A DNA stretch of 64,000 bases from Petunia secreta. Lineage: Eukaryota > Streptophyta > Magnoliopsida > Solanales > Solanaceae. The stretch covers positions 1,364,001 through 1,428,000 of the forward strand of contig JARKIP010000042.1 of assembly GCA_029990175.1 (NCBI GenBank), written 5' to 3'. The translations under genes and the position numbers were made by a program. This document shows positions 35,109-45,608 of this stretch, in pieces (within the stretch, counting starts at the first letter, position 1; each line of letters starts with the position of its first letter). Below the pieces are notes generated by a model that saw only the letters and a program-made list of their open reading frames with translations, was not told the DNA's origin and searched no databases.

Positions 35109-35182
35109 TGTCCGTTGTGGGATTCGAACCCACAGCCGCGAAGTTGAAGAACTTCGAGCTCTACCAGTTGAGCTAAATAGAT
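35109..35182 (-). ncRNA. tRNA-like sequence in TA
   Basis: A 74-nt cloverleaf candidate on the minus strand. Acceptor 5' side ATCTATT (35182-35176), then TA. D arm GCTC/GAGC with GG in its loop, holding a full A box TAGCTCAACTGG. Anticodon stem CGAAG/CTTCG with an 8-nt loop TTCTTCAA. T arm GTGGG/CCCAC with loop TTCGAAT, giving a perfect B box GGTTCGAATCC. The acceptor has mismatches at 1-72 and 5-68. The 8-nt loop leaves the anticodon ambiguous (CTT or TTC). It could be a captured tRNA gene or a pol III-competent tRNA mimic. It is not the element's primer tRNA: its 3' end does not match the primer site. Confidence 0.75.
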
Positions 35183-35286
35183 CTGATCTTGTTCAGGCCG
35201 TTAGTACAATTTAGAAAAAATAAAATAAAAGTAAGAACTTCCGTAAAAGTAAAAGGAAAGCATAAGATAACTAACCGTTTTGCCAC

Positions 35287-38200
35287 TCAAAAGTGATATC
35301 TTTTGAGGTGAATCACATTCCAACTGTTCGGGATAGTAGAGCCGTCTGGTCGTGCCAAGCGATAGGATCCCTTGCCGACTGAGGCGATTACCTTGTAGGG
35401 GCCTTCCCAGTTAGAGCCAAGCTTCCCAGAATTTGTTTCTTGTGTGCTCTGGGAGACTTTCCTTAGCACAAAGTCTCCAACCTGGAAGCTTCGTACGCAC
35501 AGTCCCTGATTGTAATACTGTTCAATTCGTTCTTTCTGGGCGATTACTCGTACGAGGTCTAACTCTCTTCGTTCTTCGAGGAGGTCCAGCTCTTCGGAGA
35601 GGTTGACTGAGTTGGATTCTTCATCGGCATGTGCGTATCGCAAGCTGGGCTCGCCGATTTCGACTGGGATTAAAGCATCTGCACCGTACACCAATGAGTA
35701 AGGAGTCTCTCCAGTACTCATTTTTATCGTTGTGCGATAAGCCCATAGCACACCAGTTAACTCTTCTACCCAACATCCCTTTGCCTGTTCGAGACATTTT
35801 TTGAGGGACTCAATGATGATTTTTTTGGTAGATTCTGCTTGTCCATTAGCAACAGGATGATACGGAGAGGAAGTGATCCTCTTGATGTGTAGATCGTCGA
35901 GGAACCTAGTCACTTTCTGGCCGATGAATTGTGGGCCGTTGTCCATGACTATTTCCTTAGGTGCTCCAAAGCGACATACGACAAAACGCCAGAGGAAGTC
36001 GACAATCTCTGTTTGTCGTATCCTTGTGTACGCTGCCACTTCGATCCACTTGGTGAAATAATCAGTGATGATCAACAAGAAACGCATTCCTCTCGGCGCT
36101 GTGGAAAGAGGACCAACTATGTCCATCCCCCATTTCATGAAGGGCCACGGAGAGATTATTGAATGGAATGGTTCTGCTGGCTGATGGAGAAGATGTGCGA
36201 ACCTCTGGCATTTGTCACATTTTTTGACAAATTCGTTCGTATGTTTCTCCATTTTCTCCCAATAATAACCTGCGCGAATCAGCTTTCAGGTTAACGCCTT
36301 GCCCCCGGAATGATTTCCACAACAGCCTTCATGGACTTCTCTCATCACATAGTTGATTTGACTCGGTCCGAGACATTTTGCGAGAGGTCCTGCAAACATT
36401 TTGCGGTAGATCTCGCCGTTGACGATTGTATATCGAGAAGCTTTTATTCGGAGCTTGTGAGCGGCCTTTGTGTCCATGGGTAGAGTTCCATGGAGAATAT
36501 AGTTTATTATCTCATTCCGCCAATCCCAAGTAGCGTTAATGACATTAACTTCGAACTTTTCCCGATCTATGGTTGTGTAGAGGAGTTGAACAACAGCTGA
36601 AGAGCTAGCTGCCCCCATCTCTGCTACCGACCCTAGATTCGCGAGAGCATTAGCTTCATGGTTCTCTTCTCATGGGATCTGAAGTGCCTCCCAGTCATTA
36701 AACTGTGTTAGGAGTTCCTTCACTCGGGCGAGGTACACTTGCATCCTGGATTCTCGTGCACTGAAGCCTCTAGTTATCTGATTGACTACCAGCTGAGAAT
36801 CTTTTGAGTTTGATGATGGTCGCTCTGTAATTTCGGGCTAGTTCCAAACCTGCAATAACCGCCTCATATTCGGCCTCATTGTTAGTAATAAATGGGCACT
36901 TGATAGCTTGCCTGACCGCCTCTTCGGATGGAGCGATGAGAACCAGTCCAAGACCAGATCCTTTGACGCTCGAGGAGCCGGCAGTGTAAAGGGTCCACGC
37001 ACCGGGAGCCTGTCCAGCATAAAGAGCAGCTTCCTTTTCTGCTTCAGGGTATACATTAGCGCTAAAATCTACCACGAAGTCTGCTAAAACTTGTGATTTT
37101 ATTGCTACCCTAGGTTGGTAGGTGATATCAAATTCACTCAATTCTATAGCCCATTTTACTAACCTTCCTGAAAATTCGGGTTTGTGCAAAAGATTTCGCA
37201 AAGGAAAAGTTGTTACCACAGCTATTGAATGACTTTGAAAGTAAGGGCGTAACTTACGAGCAGCAGTTACTAGTGCTAATGCCAATTTTTTCAAGGGTTG
37301 ATAACGCATTTCTGCGTCAATTAGAGCTTTGCTGATGTAATAGATAGGAAGTTGTTTACCTTTTTCTTCCCGAACTAGAACGACGCTTACCGACGATTCT
37401 GAGACTGCCAGATAAATCAGCAACTACTCCCCCTGCTGAGGTGTTGAGAGCAGTAGTGGATTGGACAGGTACTTTTTCAGATCCTTCAATGCCTGTTGGC
37501 ATTCAGGGGTCCACTCGAACTCATTGTTTTGCTTTAAAACGTCGAAGAAACTCTTGCATCGGTCGGATGATCGAGATATGAATCTTTGCAGGGCTGCCCC
37601 TCTTCCTGTCAATTTCATGACGTCCTTCCGGTTGTGGAGTACGTCTGGAATTGATTCAATGGCTTTGATCTGAGCGGGATTGACTTCAATTCCACACTGA
37701 GAGACGATGAAGCCCAGGAACTTTCCCGACCCGACTCCGAATGCACATTTCTCCGGGTTTAGCTTCATGTTGTACTGATCCAGAATCCGGAAAGCTTCTT
37801 TTAGGTGCGCCGGATGGTCTTCTGCTCGTTTGGACTTGATCTACATGTCATCGATGTATACTTCCATAGTCTTTCCGATATGGTCATGAAACATTCGATT
37901 GACTAGACGTTGATATGTCGCACCTGCATTTTTCAACCCAAATGGCATAACTTTATAACAATACGTACCTCTGCACGTTATGAATGCTATCTTTTCCTGG
38001 TCCATTAATATCTGGTTATATCCGGAATATGCGTCTAGGAAGGTGAGCACCTCGTGCCCGGCTGTTGCGTCGATCAGCTGGTCTATCCTGGGAAGGGGAT
38101 ATGAATCCTTCGGGCAGGCTTTGTTTAGGTCCGTGAAGTCAATGCAGACTCGCCATTTACCATTTTTCTTAGGTACAACGACCCCGTTGGCTAGCCAGTC

Positions 38201-39143
38201 CAGGTATTTGACTTCACGTACCGATCCAATTTTCAACAGCCGATCAACCTCATCATTGATGATCTGATTCTGAAAAGCTCCTTGTTGGCGCGTCTTCTGT
38301 TTTACCGGGCGATGGTATGGGTCGACGTTTAACCTGTGAGTAATAATGTCTGGGGAAATACCTGTCATATCTGCGTGAGAACAGGTGAACGTTGTATGCC
38401 GCTCCTTGAGGAACTGTAGGATATCTCCTCATAGATGTTCGCTCAATTCTGTTCCTAAGTATACTTTCCGTTTCGGCTTATCTGCGAGCAATTCTTTGGG
38501 CTCCAAAGCCTCCACGGTCGGCATGTGGCTTTCTCTCTCGTCCATCTTCGTGATGAATTCCGGGACCTCGTACTTTGTTTCTTCATGCGGTGCGTTTGGT
38601 CCCTGTTTCTGTAATTGCTATTTGTTCTCTTCGAGCAATTTGAGAGCCACTGAATAGCAGTCTCGAGTAGAGCGCTGCTCTCCTGTTGAGAGAACAGCAT
38701 GCATATCATGGATCCAGGGTCTCCCCATGATGATGTTGTAGGCTAGGTCCGCATCAACAACATGAAAAGTTGTCTCCTTCGCTACTCCTTCGGCGAGAGT
38801 TGTCAGGGTAATCTCGCCAAGAGTCTTCTCACTCGAATTCGTCGATACTTACCTTTGAGTTGTAGCGATCGCAGACGTCCGTCCAACTGACTGCTGGGAA
38901 CTCGCGAAGAGACTTGTAAAGTCTACGCGTGGCCTCTGAGCTCCTAATATCCAGACTGTGAGTAAACGCAATCGCTGCCCATCTATCCGATATCTTGGGA
39001 AGCATCATTCGCTCTCTTTGGAAGCGATCCACGTATTTGCGGAGAGACTCGTCGAGCCTCTGCTTGATCTCGAAGATATTCTCTACGTGGGTACTTACCT
39101 GACTTCCGCCTACGATAGTTCGTTGTGAACTGCTTCCTGCCAT
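35287..39143 (-). pseudogene. TA gag-pol pseudogene (short gag, late protease, RT, RNase H, second RNase H, integrase)
   Basis: ATG at 39143 (MAGSSSQRTIVGG) opens a 104-residue gag piece (VDRFQRERMMLPKISDRWAA). After RYNSK the sequence passes in another frame into the end of protease (EKTLGEITLTTLAEGVAKE, IIMGRPWIHDMHAV). RT lies at about 38370-37430 (FTDLNKACPKDSYPLPRIDQ, FLDAYSGYNQI, EVYIDDM). RNase H follows, then a second RNase H in which the catalytic Asp is replaced (WTLYTAGSS). Integrase has CDKC of the zinc finger, the DDE residues in WGMDIVGP, MDNGPQF and NGQAEST, and the end GPYKVIASVGKG..HLKRYHF (stop 35287). Stops at 36286, 37424 and 37841 and a frameshift near 36780 disable it. 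Confidence 0.92.
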
Positions 39144-39226
39144 GTAAGTTGTAGAGCAAAAAGATCGACGAAATGAGGTTTAATTATTAGAAAAGATAAA
39201 CTATTAACCTACGAAGGCTATTGACC

Positions 39227-39246
39227 GGCTCCCACTGTGGTCGCCA
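39227..39246 (-). promoter_or_regulatory. TA primer binding site
   Basis: Minus strand TGGCGACCACAGTGGGAGCC three bases inside the LTR. The first eight bases match the tRNA-Arg-type site used by Ogre/Tat elements; the rest is divergent. The same 20 bases recur in TB (51166-51185). Confidence 0.75.
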
Positions 39247-39249
39247 AAT

Positions 39250-39911
39250 TGTTTAACCTAGGTCTGATATTAGGCCAATTAATAATTAAATTTATATTTG
39301 CGGAGTCATGATCAATAGTTTAGATTAAGAGTTTGAATAACGAACTAAAGCAGCGTTAGATCCAAACAGGAATTAGCAAAGATAAAGCGTAAATAGGGGC
39401 AAACAGAAGTTACCGTGCTGTATCGCTTATCTCCGGGGAGAGCTCTTCGATACCAATCGTACTTTAGAAGATTAGAGAGATGAATGTAAGTAAGCAGTCA
39501 GATTTGAGCAAGAGTGAGGGAGTATTGTTATTGATATTGTAGACAGGAAGTAAAGTTGTGTTACAATGGTTTAGAACAAATGCTATTTATAGGTCTGATA
39601 GGCATCCGTTGGGTTTTTGTAATTGCTGAGCACGTATCCGTTGGATATGTAACTGCTGGGCACGTATCTGTTGGATATGTAACCGCTGGTTTGTAATGAT
39701 TGCCTTTATGATCATTAATTGAGTAATCGCGCGTGATTGGGGTAATAATTGCTCACTCAGATCGTGTTGACTGGTGAAGCGTCTCATAAATGCTTTGAGT
39801 CTTTTCGTGATAACTGTCTGTCCGTTAGATATCTGACCGGTGGAATTTCTGCCCGTGCCACGTAGTGGATACGTGTCATCTTTCAGCTGTTGTCAGCTTT
39901 TATCCAATACA
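39250..39911 (-). repeat. TA 5' LTR
   Basis: Homologous to 30351-31013 over its whole length. TATA-like TATAAATAGC at 39582-39591 on the minus strand would drive the gag-pol RNA. The ATTTT target duplication follows. Confidence 0.93.
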
Positions 39912-40689
39912 ATTTTTAACGACCAAATTTCATTACCTAATATTAAATTTTAATAAATGTATATACAAAAATCTTGACACATACATAAATGTCAATATTT
40001 CTATAAAACTTCGTTGTTAATTACTATAAACTAAAAAACTACAAAGCCAAACATACTCATCCAAATCCTAGAATTAAATAGATTTGTAGCATGTACAAAA
40101 GGGGGTTCTTTAACCAACCCTGAACAAAACAATAATAGGTTTCTCCTACTCTTCAACTTTTTCTTTAGTATTTTAGGCTGCTTCGACTTGCTCTGCATTA
40201 TGTCCAAGGAGGATTCATCAAACAATTTTGATCCGTGAAAAGAACAAACACATGTTAGTTTAGTAAGCAAACTCATTTTTCTTAGAAAATAAATGAATAT
40301 ACAAGATTGCTGTGCTATTACTTTTGTAAAAGATTCCAAAATGTATCAAAAATTAGTAAAAAGATTATAACTTTATGGTTTTAGAGGACCAAATCCGTAA
40401 CGATAACTAAACCCACTATTCAGTTATGCCAAAAATTTCAGGAAGGAAAGTGGAGAGATGAAGAGGTGAAGTGGTTTTCAAAGAAACCAAATTGTGTGTT
40501 CTTTAAGCTCTTAAACCCCATTAATGGTGGTTTTCGAATTTCTCACTTAACAATATTCATTCGTTGGATATTTACATCATATTTGTCAATTTTTTTAAAA
40601 GAAACTTCTTCAGCCCGACGTTTTAAATTTCGGGGAGAGGGGGATCGTTATTGTTTTAAGGTGGCAGTGAAGGAATTGAAGGTGGGTTT
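39912..40689. other. Short spacer between TA and TB, probable CACTA interior
   Basis: Begins with the resumed CACTA-like TTTTTAACGACC. A 102-codon minus-strand ORF (40031-40339) and a plus-strand ORF (40466-40696) have no family I recognise. I do not call a gene. Confidence 0.5.
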
Positions 40690-41355
40690 TGTTTAACCTA
40701 CGATCCGATTTTACGCCAATTAACAATTAAATTTATATTTATGGAGTCACGATCAATAGCTTAGATTAAGAGTTTAAATGACGAGCTAAAGCAGCGTTAG
40801 ATTCGTAAATGATACGGGAACAAGACATAAACAGGAATTAGCAAAGATAAAGCGTAAATAAAAGCAGATAGGAGTAACCGCGCTGTATCGCTTATCCTCC
40901 GGGAGAGTTCTTCGGTACTAGTCGTACTTAGAAGATTAGAGAACAAAGTGCTAGACGAATATAAGTAAAAAGTAGTACTTGAGCAAGAGTGAGAGAGTAT
41001 TCTTATTGATCTTGTAGACCAGAAGTAAAGTTGTCTTACAATGGTTTAGAACAAATGCTATTTATAGGTCTGATAGGCGTCCGTTGGGATATGTAACCGC
41101 TGGGCACGTATCCGTTGGATATGTAACCGCCGGGTTGTAATGATTTCCTTTATGACTATTAATTGAATGGTCACACATGATCTGGTTAATAACTCTTCAT
41201 TCAGATCGTGTTGACTGATGAGGCGTTTCATAACTTCCTTGGATCTGTTCGCGATAACTGTCTGTCCGTAGGATATCTGTCCGGTAGAGCTTCTGCCCGT
41301 GCCACGTAGTGAACACGTGTCATTTTTCAGGTGCTGTCAGCTTTTATCCAATACA
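40690..41355 (-). repeat. TB 3' LTR
   Basis: Ends match TA (TGTTTAACCTA on plus at the left, TTATCCAATACA at the right). It pairs with 51189-51854. Confidence 0.93.
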
Positions 41356-41798
41356 GATAGTCCTCGCACTTCTCGAGCAGAGTATCTGTTCGAGGAGTGG
41401 ATATGAATTTTGGCGGGAATTTCTGCTTTGTAAAATCCTACCTTTGTATTACGAGGCTTAGTGATGCATGCATCTTATCAGCTACGTGACAATCCCTTAC
41501 GACGTGCGCATTAAATGCGCCGTATAAAAAAGTAACTGCAGCTGGCATGCCTGCGCGTTTGCAGTCTACTCTGAAGTGACTACTGCGTGTTCCAAGGGTA
41601 AGAATGATGATTTTAACCGCCTCAATCACGTGCACACATCGACTGTTGATCACGAGGTGACCGCTGCACTTCAGGGTAATGATGACACTATAAAAATTGG
41701 CGAAACCTATTCCTTTTTTTGACGGTCGGATCTGATCGTGGTCTCTTGGATAACTTCCACGTGTTTCGAAGGAACTTGATGGGCTGAACTTCTATTCT

Positions 41799-41806
41799 TA
41801 TAAATA
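41799..41806 (+). promoter_or_regulatory. TATA box of the TB antisense gene
   Basis: TATAAATA about 115 bp before the ATG at 41921, at the same place as in TA. Confidence 0.65.
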
Positions 41807-41920
41807 GGGGTTTACTGAATGAGAAACTTTTTACTTGCTTTTATTTCTACTCTGTTACTTCTTGAAAATCTTTGAGCAGCTTTCAATTCTTCTTGCGAAC
41901 TTCTTAACTCTTCTGAAATC

Positions 41921-44795
41921 ATGTCTTCAAGAGCTAGAAAAAATCAAAGTGTAGACATGGCTGGTAGTTCCTCAGCGGCCACTCCTAGGCCCAGGGCTAC
42001 TCAGGCTACCCCTGCGGAGATTATCCCCAAAAAATGGGGTGAGTTGGAGGCAGACTGCAACATCAAGGCCTTGAATAATCATTATACAGATACGCGCAAC
42101 TGGTCGGCGTATAGATTTAAATCTGGGATCACATCGAAGCTGATCCCACGAGTTAGGACGGAATGCCATTGGGATGATAGGATTCCCCTCTTGCCAGTCT
42201 CTGAAGAGGAGAATATTACCTCCCACAGGGCTGGGTGGACAGCTATGTGCACCTACCCTTTTATGGTGGGATGTAAACTGCCCCTACACCCTGTGCTGGA
42301 AAGGCTCTGCAGGGAATATTTACTCTGCCCGGGGCAACTGTGCCCCAGTATATATAGAATAGTTACGCTTTTGGATTGGTTTGCGACTGAAACCGACCAA
42401 TCTTTTGGATATGAACATTTCATTTCTTTGTATAGTATACAAATTTTCAAAGACGGCTACGTGAATGCCAGGATGCGCGGGAGCAAAGGCTTGGTGCACA
42501 GTTCTGAGGACACAGCTGACCGGGGTTGGTTACACCGGTATGTGTTTGTGCGCTCCTCAGCCTTGACTTTCGACTCCAAGACTTATCTTTCCAAAGTTTG
42601 GAACAAGAAGCGTAAGTCCCCGAGTACTTTTGAGATTTTTCGTGTTCTTCCTTTTCTTCTTATCTGCTTACTCCTTTTAACTTCTTTTTTGTAGCGGCCA
42701 AGCGACCCTACGACGGGCTCATATCTTTTGATGAGCTGACGGCGTGGGTCGAGGCAATTTTGAGGCAGTTCTCTCCTAAGAGAAGAGAATGGGCGCATTT
42801 TGCTGCGCAGAAGAGTCTGACCGTGAAAACTCACGGTGAGAGTATTTCTGCTTTTGTGATTATGCCTCTCCTTTGTAGCTTCTCCGTATCTGACGATATT
42901 ATCTTTTGCAGGTCTGGGCACTCAAGGGGATTTTTTTCCTGCTCCCTCCTAGGACGTGCCTTCCGAACCTGTCGCTAATCCAGATGCTGAGGCCCCATCT
43001 ATACTATCTTCAGTGGAGGCATTGCGCCGCAGGGAGGGTGGCGAGGAACTCTTGTCTGGTGGCCTTGGTTCTTTAAAAAGGAAGAAGAAGAGCCAGGATG
43101 AGGGCGGAGCACGGAAAAGGTCCGTTCGTAAGACTTCCGTTGCTGCTGGGCAAGCCTCAACTGTTGGGGGTGAGCCTTCATCTAGAGCCAATGTACCAGA
43201 GTCTGCAGAAGATAATGTCAAGACTACTACTGAAGTCCCCGAGTCTGCACGGGGAGAAGGCTTAGACAAGGAGGTTATCGATCTTTCAGATACTGAGATC
43301 GAAGCTAATGAACACCTTGTGTGAAAACCTTATCTTCGAAGTGATAAGAGGAGAGTTGAGGAGGAGGCTGCCCGTACTCCGGAGAGGAGTCCCCGGGTTG
43401 ATGACGGGGTGAAGGTGGCTCCTTCCCGTGTGGACAAAGGGAAAAACAAGACAGGTGAAGAAGAAGAAGAAAAAGAAGAAGCAAGGGAAGAGGCTTCCCA
43501 AGAGAGTGGTCGAGGTCCTCGTGTTTTTCGTTTCGAGGACCTGGAAAATGTGGCCACTGAGGGGGCGACGCCTGTCAGTCTTCGCGAGAGTGACACGATA
43601 GATCCTGGAGTGGAAGGTGACTCCAACTTATCAACAACAAGGCTCATTTGGCGATCAGTCATCGTTGGCCAAACCGGATTGAAGATATTAGGGGTGTGCG
43701 TTACAAGTTCGGGCCAAACTATCCTTCTGAACATGCTTGGGAACCCAAGTACTGTGAGAGGAAGCATACCATGAAACTATCCCCTGATGTTAACTTCATA
43801 TCTGAGCCGGGTGGCTTAGCCAAGGCTGTCTCTTCGCTCATTGGCCCCCGGGAAGAATAGGTGATGAGGGAACTGAGTGATGAGGAGTTAGCCTTTCAAA
43901 TTGCTGCTGATTCTGCCCGGGTAAGTGTTTACCGCTTTGCGTTGGGAATGGCTTCAACCTCAGATTTCTAACTTTCGCTTACTTTGCTTTTTCAGTCAAG
44001 TATGGTGGCTGCTGAACTCATGTTCCGCTCCAGGATCAACAACGTCGATCAAGTACTCGAGCTAAAGAAGAAGTTGCTGGATGCTCTTAGGGAGAACAAG
44101 ATTCTGACAGAGCAGTGTGGTCTCCTAGGGAGTGAAGTTAATCGACTAACTGATGTTAGAAATGAACGACTTGAGCAGATTAACGAACTCACCAAGGAGA
44201 AGGACCTTTTTTTTAGAGAAAAAGAAGGGTTCGCACGCTCTACCCAGGGCCTTGAGAGTCTACTTGAAGAATGTAAGGCTTCACTGAACAGTGCTATTGA
44301 TGATCGCGCATCTCTTGAGATGAGTCTGCAAAGGGCTACCGAAGAATCCGTTAGAGCCAGAGCTGAGCTTCAGGCTGCCAAGGATCAGGTTTCTCAGTCG
44401 ATGAGTGCTCAGGCCGCATTATCCAAAGACTTGGCAAACCTGCGCGATCAATCTGAAATAAAGGCCAAGCTTGCTGTGCTCGAAGCTAAACGTTCATTGT
44501 TTGGGAAGATTCAAGCTAAGCAGATTAATGTTGAAGAGATGGTGCAGATGATGAAAAGATCTTCATAATCAACATAGTGACCCGCTTCATCATCATATAA
44601 GCCTTGGTTCCCCGAATCGTCATAGCAATACCCGCTGTCCGCAAAGTAAGACAAGCACTGAATCTCTCTCCTGAGGAGTCTGAAGGTGAAGATGATGATG
44701 AAGATGAAGTTGAAGACGATGGAGAGAATTCGGGGGACGATGGCAGAATCGACGGAGTTGGTGCGTCGGGTTCTGATCGTAGCCCCAAAAGCTGA
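41921..44795 (+). pseudogene. TB antisense gene: PF04195-like, coiled-coil, acidic-tail protein with three introns
   Basis: Same structure as 31580-34367. Exons 41921-42611, 42695-42835, 42912-43920 and 43996-44795; introns of 83, 76 and 75 bp with GT-AG ends at the same codons. Exon 1 is intact here and shows the PF04195-like core (LHPVLERLCREYLLCPGQL, then LDWFATETDQSFGYEHF). Exon 4 is an intact coiled coil up to 44568 (VNRLTDVRNERLEQINELTK). Lesions differ from those in TA: stops at 42950, 43322 and 43858 and a 1-nt loss near 43682. A segment of about 77 bp at 44559-44635 interrupts the run-up to the acidic tail. Each copy is intact where the other is broken at several sites, so the parent gene was probably coding. 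Confidence 0.82.
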
Positions 44796-45534
44796 TGCCC
44801 CTCCCCAATCTTTAAGTTTGTTCATCTGGCGAGAGCCGGATTTTAATTTTTTGTGGATAGAGGTCTTGTAAAGACTCTCTGATCTCTGTATGGCCGGTTC
44901 CATTTGGCCTTTGTTCACTCTGTAAACTTCTGTCAGCCGTTTTCGGCATCTTATCGTTTCACAGGTGTATATATATGATTTTAGATATATTCAATGACTA
45001 TATTTAGCCTGAATTTTTTGATATTTTGTTTGTATGTATTGTGGCCTTTGTGCCTTATGTTTAGGAGCTTTTTGAAGTTTGAACTTTATTAAGTTCTGGT
45101 CTCCAAGAGCTTGCCCGAATGTTTTAACTTAGCCTTTTCTTTGGAAGAGGTCGTAAGTTGTTAATAATCTGCGCAGATTTTTTATTCTGACCGACTTGTG
45201 GTCGTTAGAATTTTGGCCGAATCGTTGCCCTTAGCGCATAACTTTGCTTATCGTCTTGATAATCGAAAGTCGCCGCATGACTTTGTAGATTGGCTCTGGC
45301 CGAGTCGCTGGCCTTGTGAACTACTTCTCTTATTTTCGTGGAAGTTTGTCACGTAAAAGATTTTGAAAAACTTCGCCTTTTGGCAAGGTCTTTCGCCTTT
45401 ATGAAGGTCTTGTCTGGCCTACAGGGGCCTCTCACCACCCTCCTTATCTTTATGTTGGAACACGGGAAGTGATAACATAAAAAGAGTTGAGGCAAGCTGC
45501 ATATAGAAGAACACATATAACCAAACGAGGAATG
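44796..45534. other. Convergent spacer of TB
   Basis: Equivalent to 34368-35108 with small indels. Non-coding. Confidence 0.6.
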
Positions 45535-45608
45535 TGTCCATTGTGGGATTCGAACCCACAGCCGCGAAGCTGAAGAACTTCGAGCTCTACCAGTTGAGCT
45601 AAATAGAT
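45535..45608 (-). ncRNA. tRNA-like sequence in TB
   Basis: Counterpart of 35109-35182, differing at only two or three bases. Here the acceptor 3' side reads AATGGAC, so the 5-68 position is an A-U pair that TA lacks, leaving only pair 1-72 mismatched. A and B boxes are unchanged and the loop reads TTCTTCAG. A T-run on the minus strand (about 45480-45484) lies downstream. Confidence 0.77.

Larger units (their letters stand above)
30351..39911 (-). mobile_element. TA: Tat-lineage Ty3/Gypsy element, full length but gag-truncated
   Basis: Bounded by LTRs of 663 and 662 bp and by the target duplication ATTTT (30346-30350 and 39912-39916). Orientation is minus, so the 5' LTR is on the right. Inside, from the 5' end, are the primer site, a short gag piece joined to a late protease piece, RT, RNase H, a second RNase H and integrase. 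Then come a tRNA-like sequence and an oppositely transcribed gene before the 3' LTR. Two RNase H domains mark the Tat lineage. The LTRs differ at perhaps 3-5% of positions by eye. It sits in the CACTA element. Confidence 0.93.

Noticed and set aside
35109..35182. tRNA-like sequence as source of the element's own primer
   Set aside because: The primer site needs a tRNA ending GTGGTCGCCA; this sequence ends with a different acceptor stem.
40031..40339. 102-codon minus-strand ORF between TA and TB
   Set aside because: Could be part of the CACTA interior but matches no transposase motif I can see.
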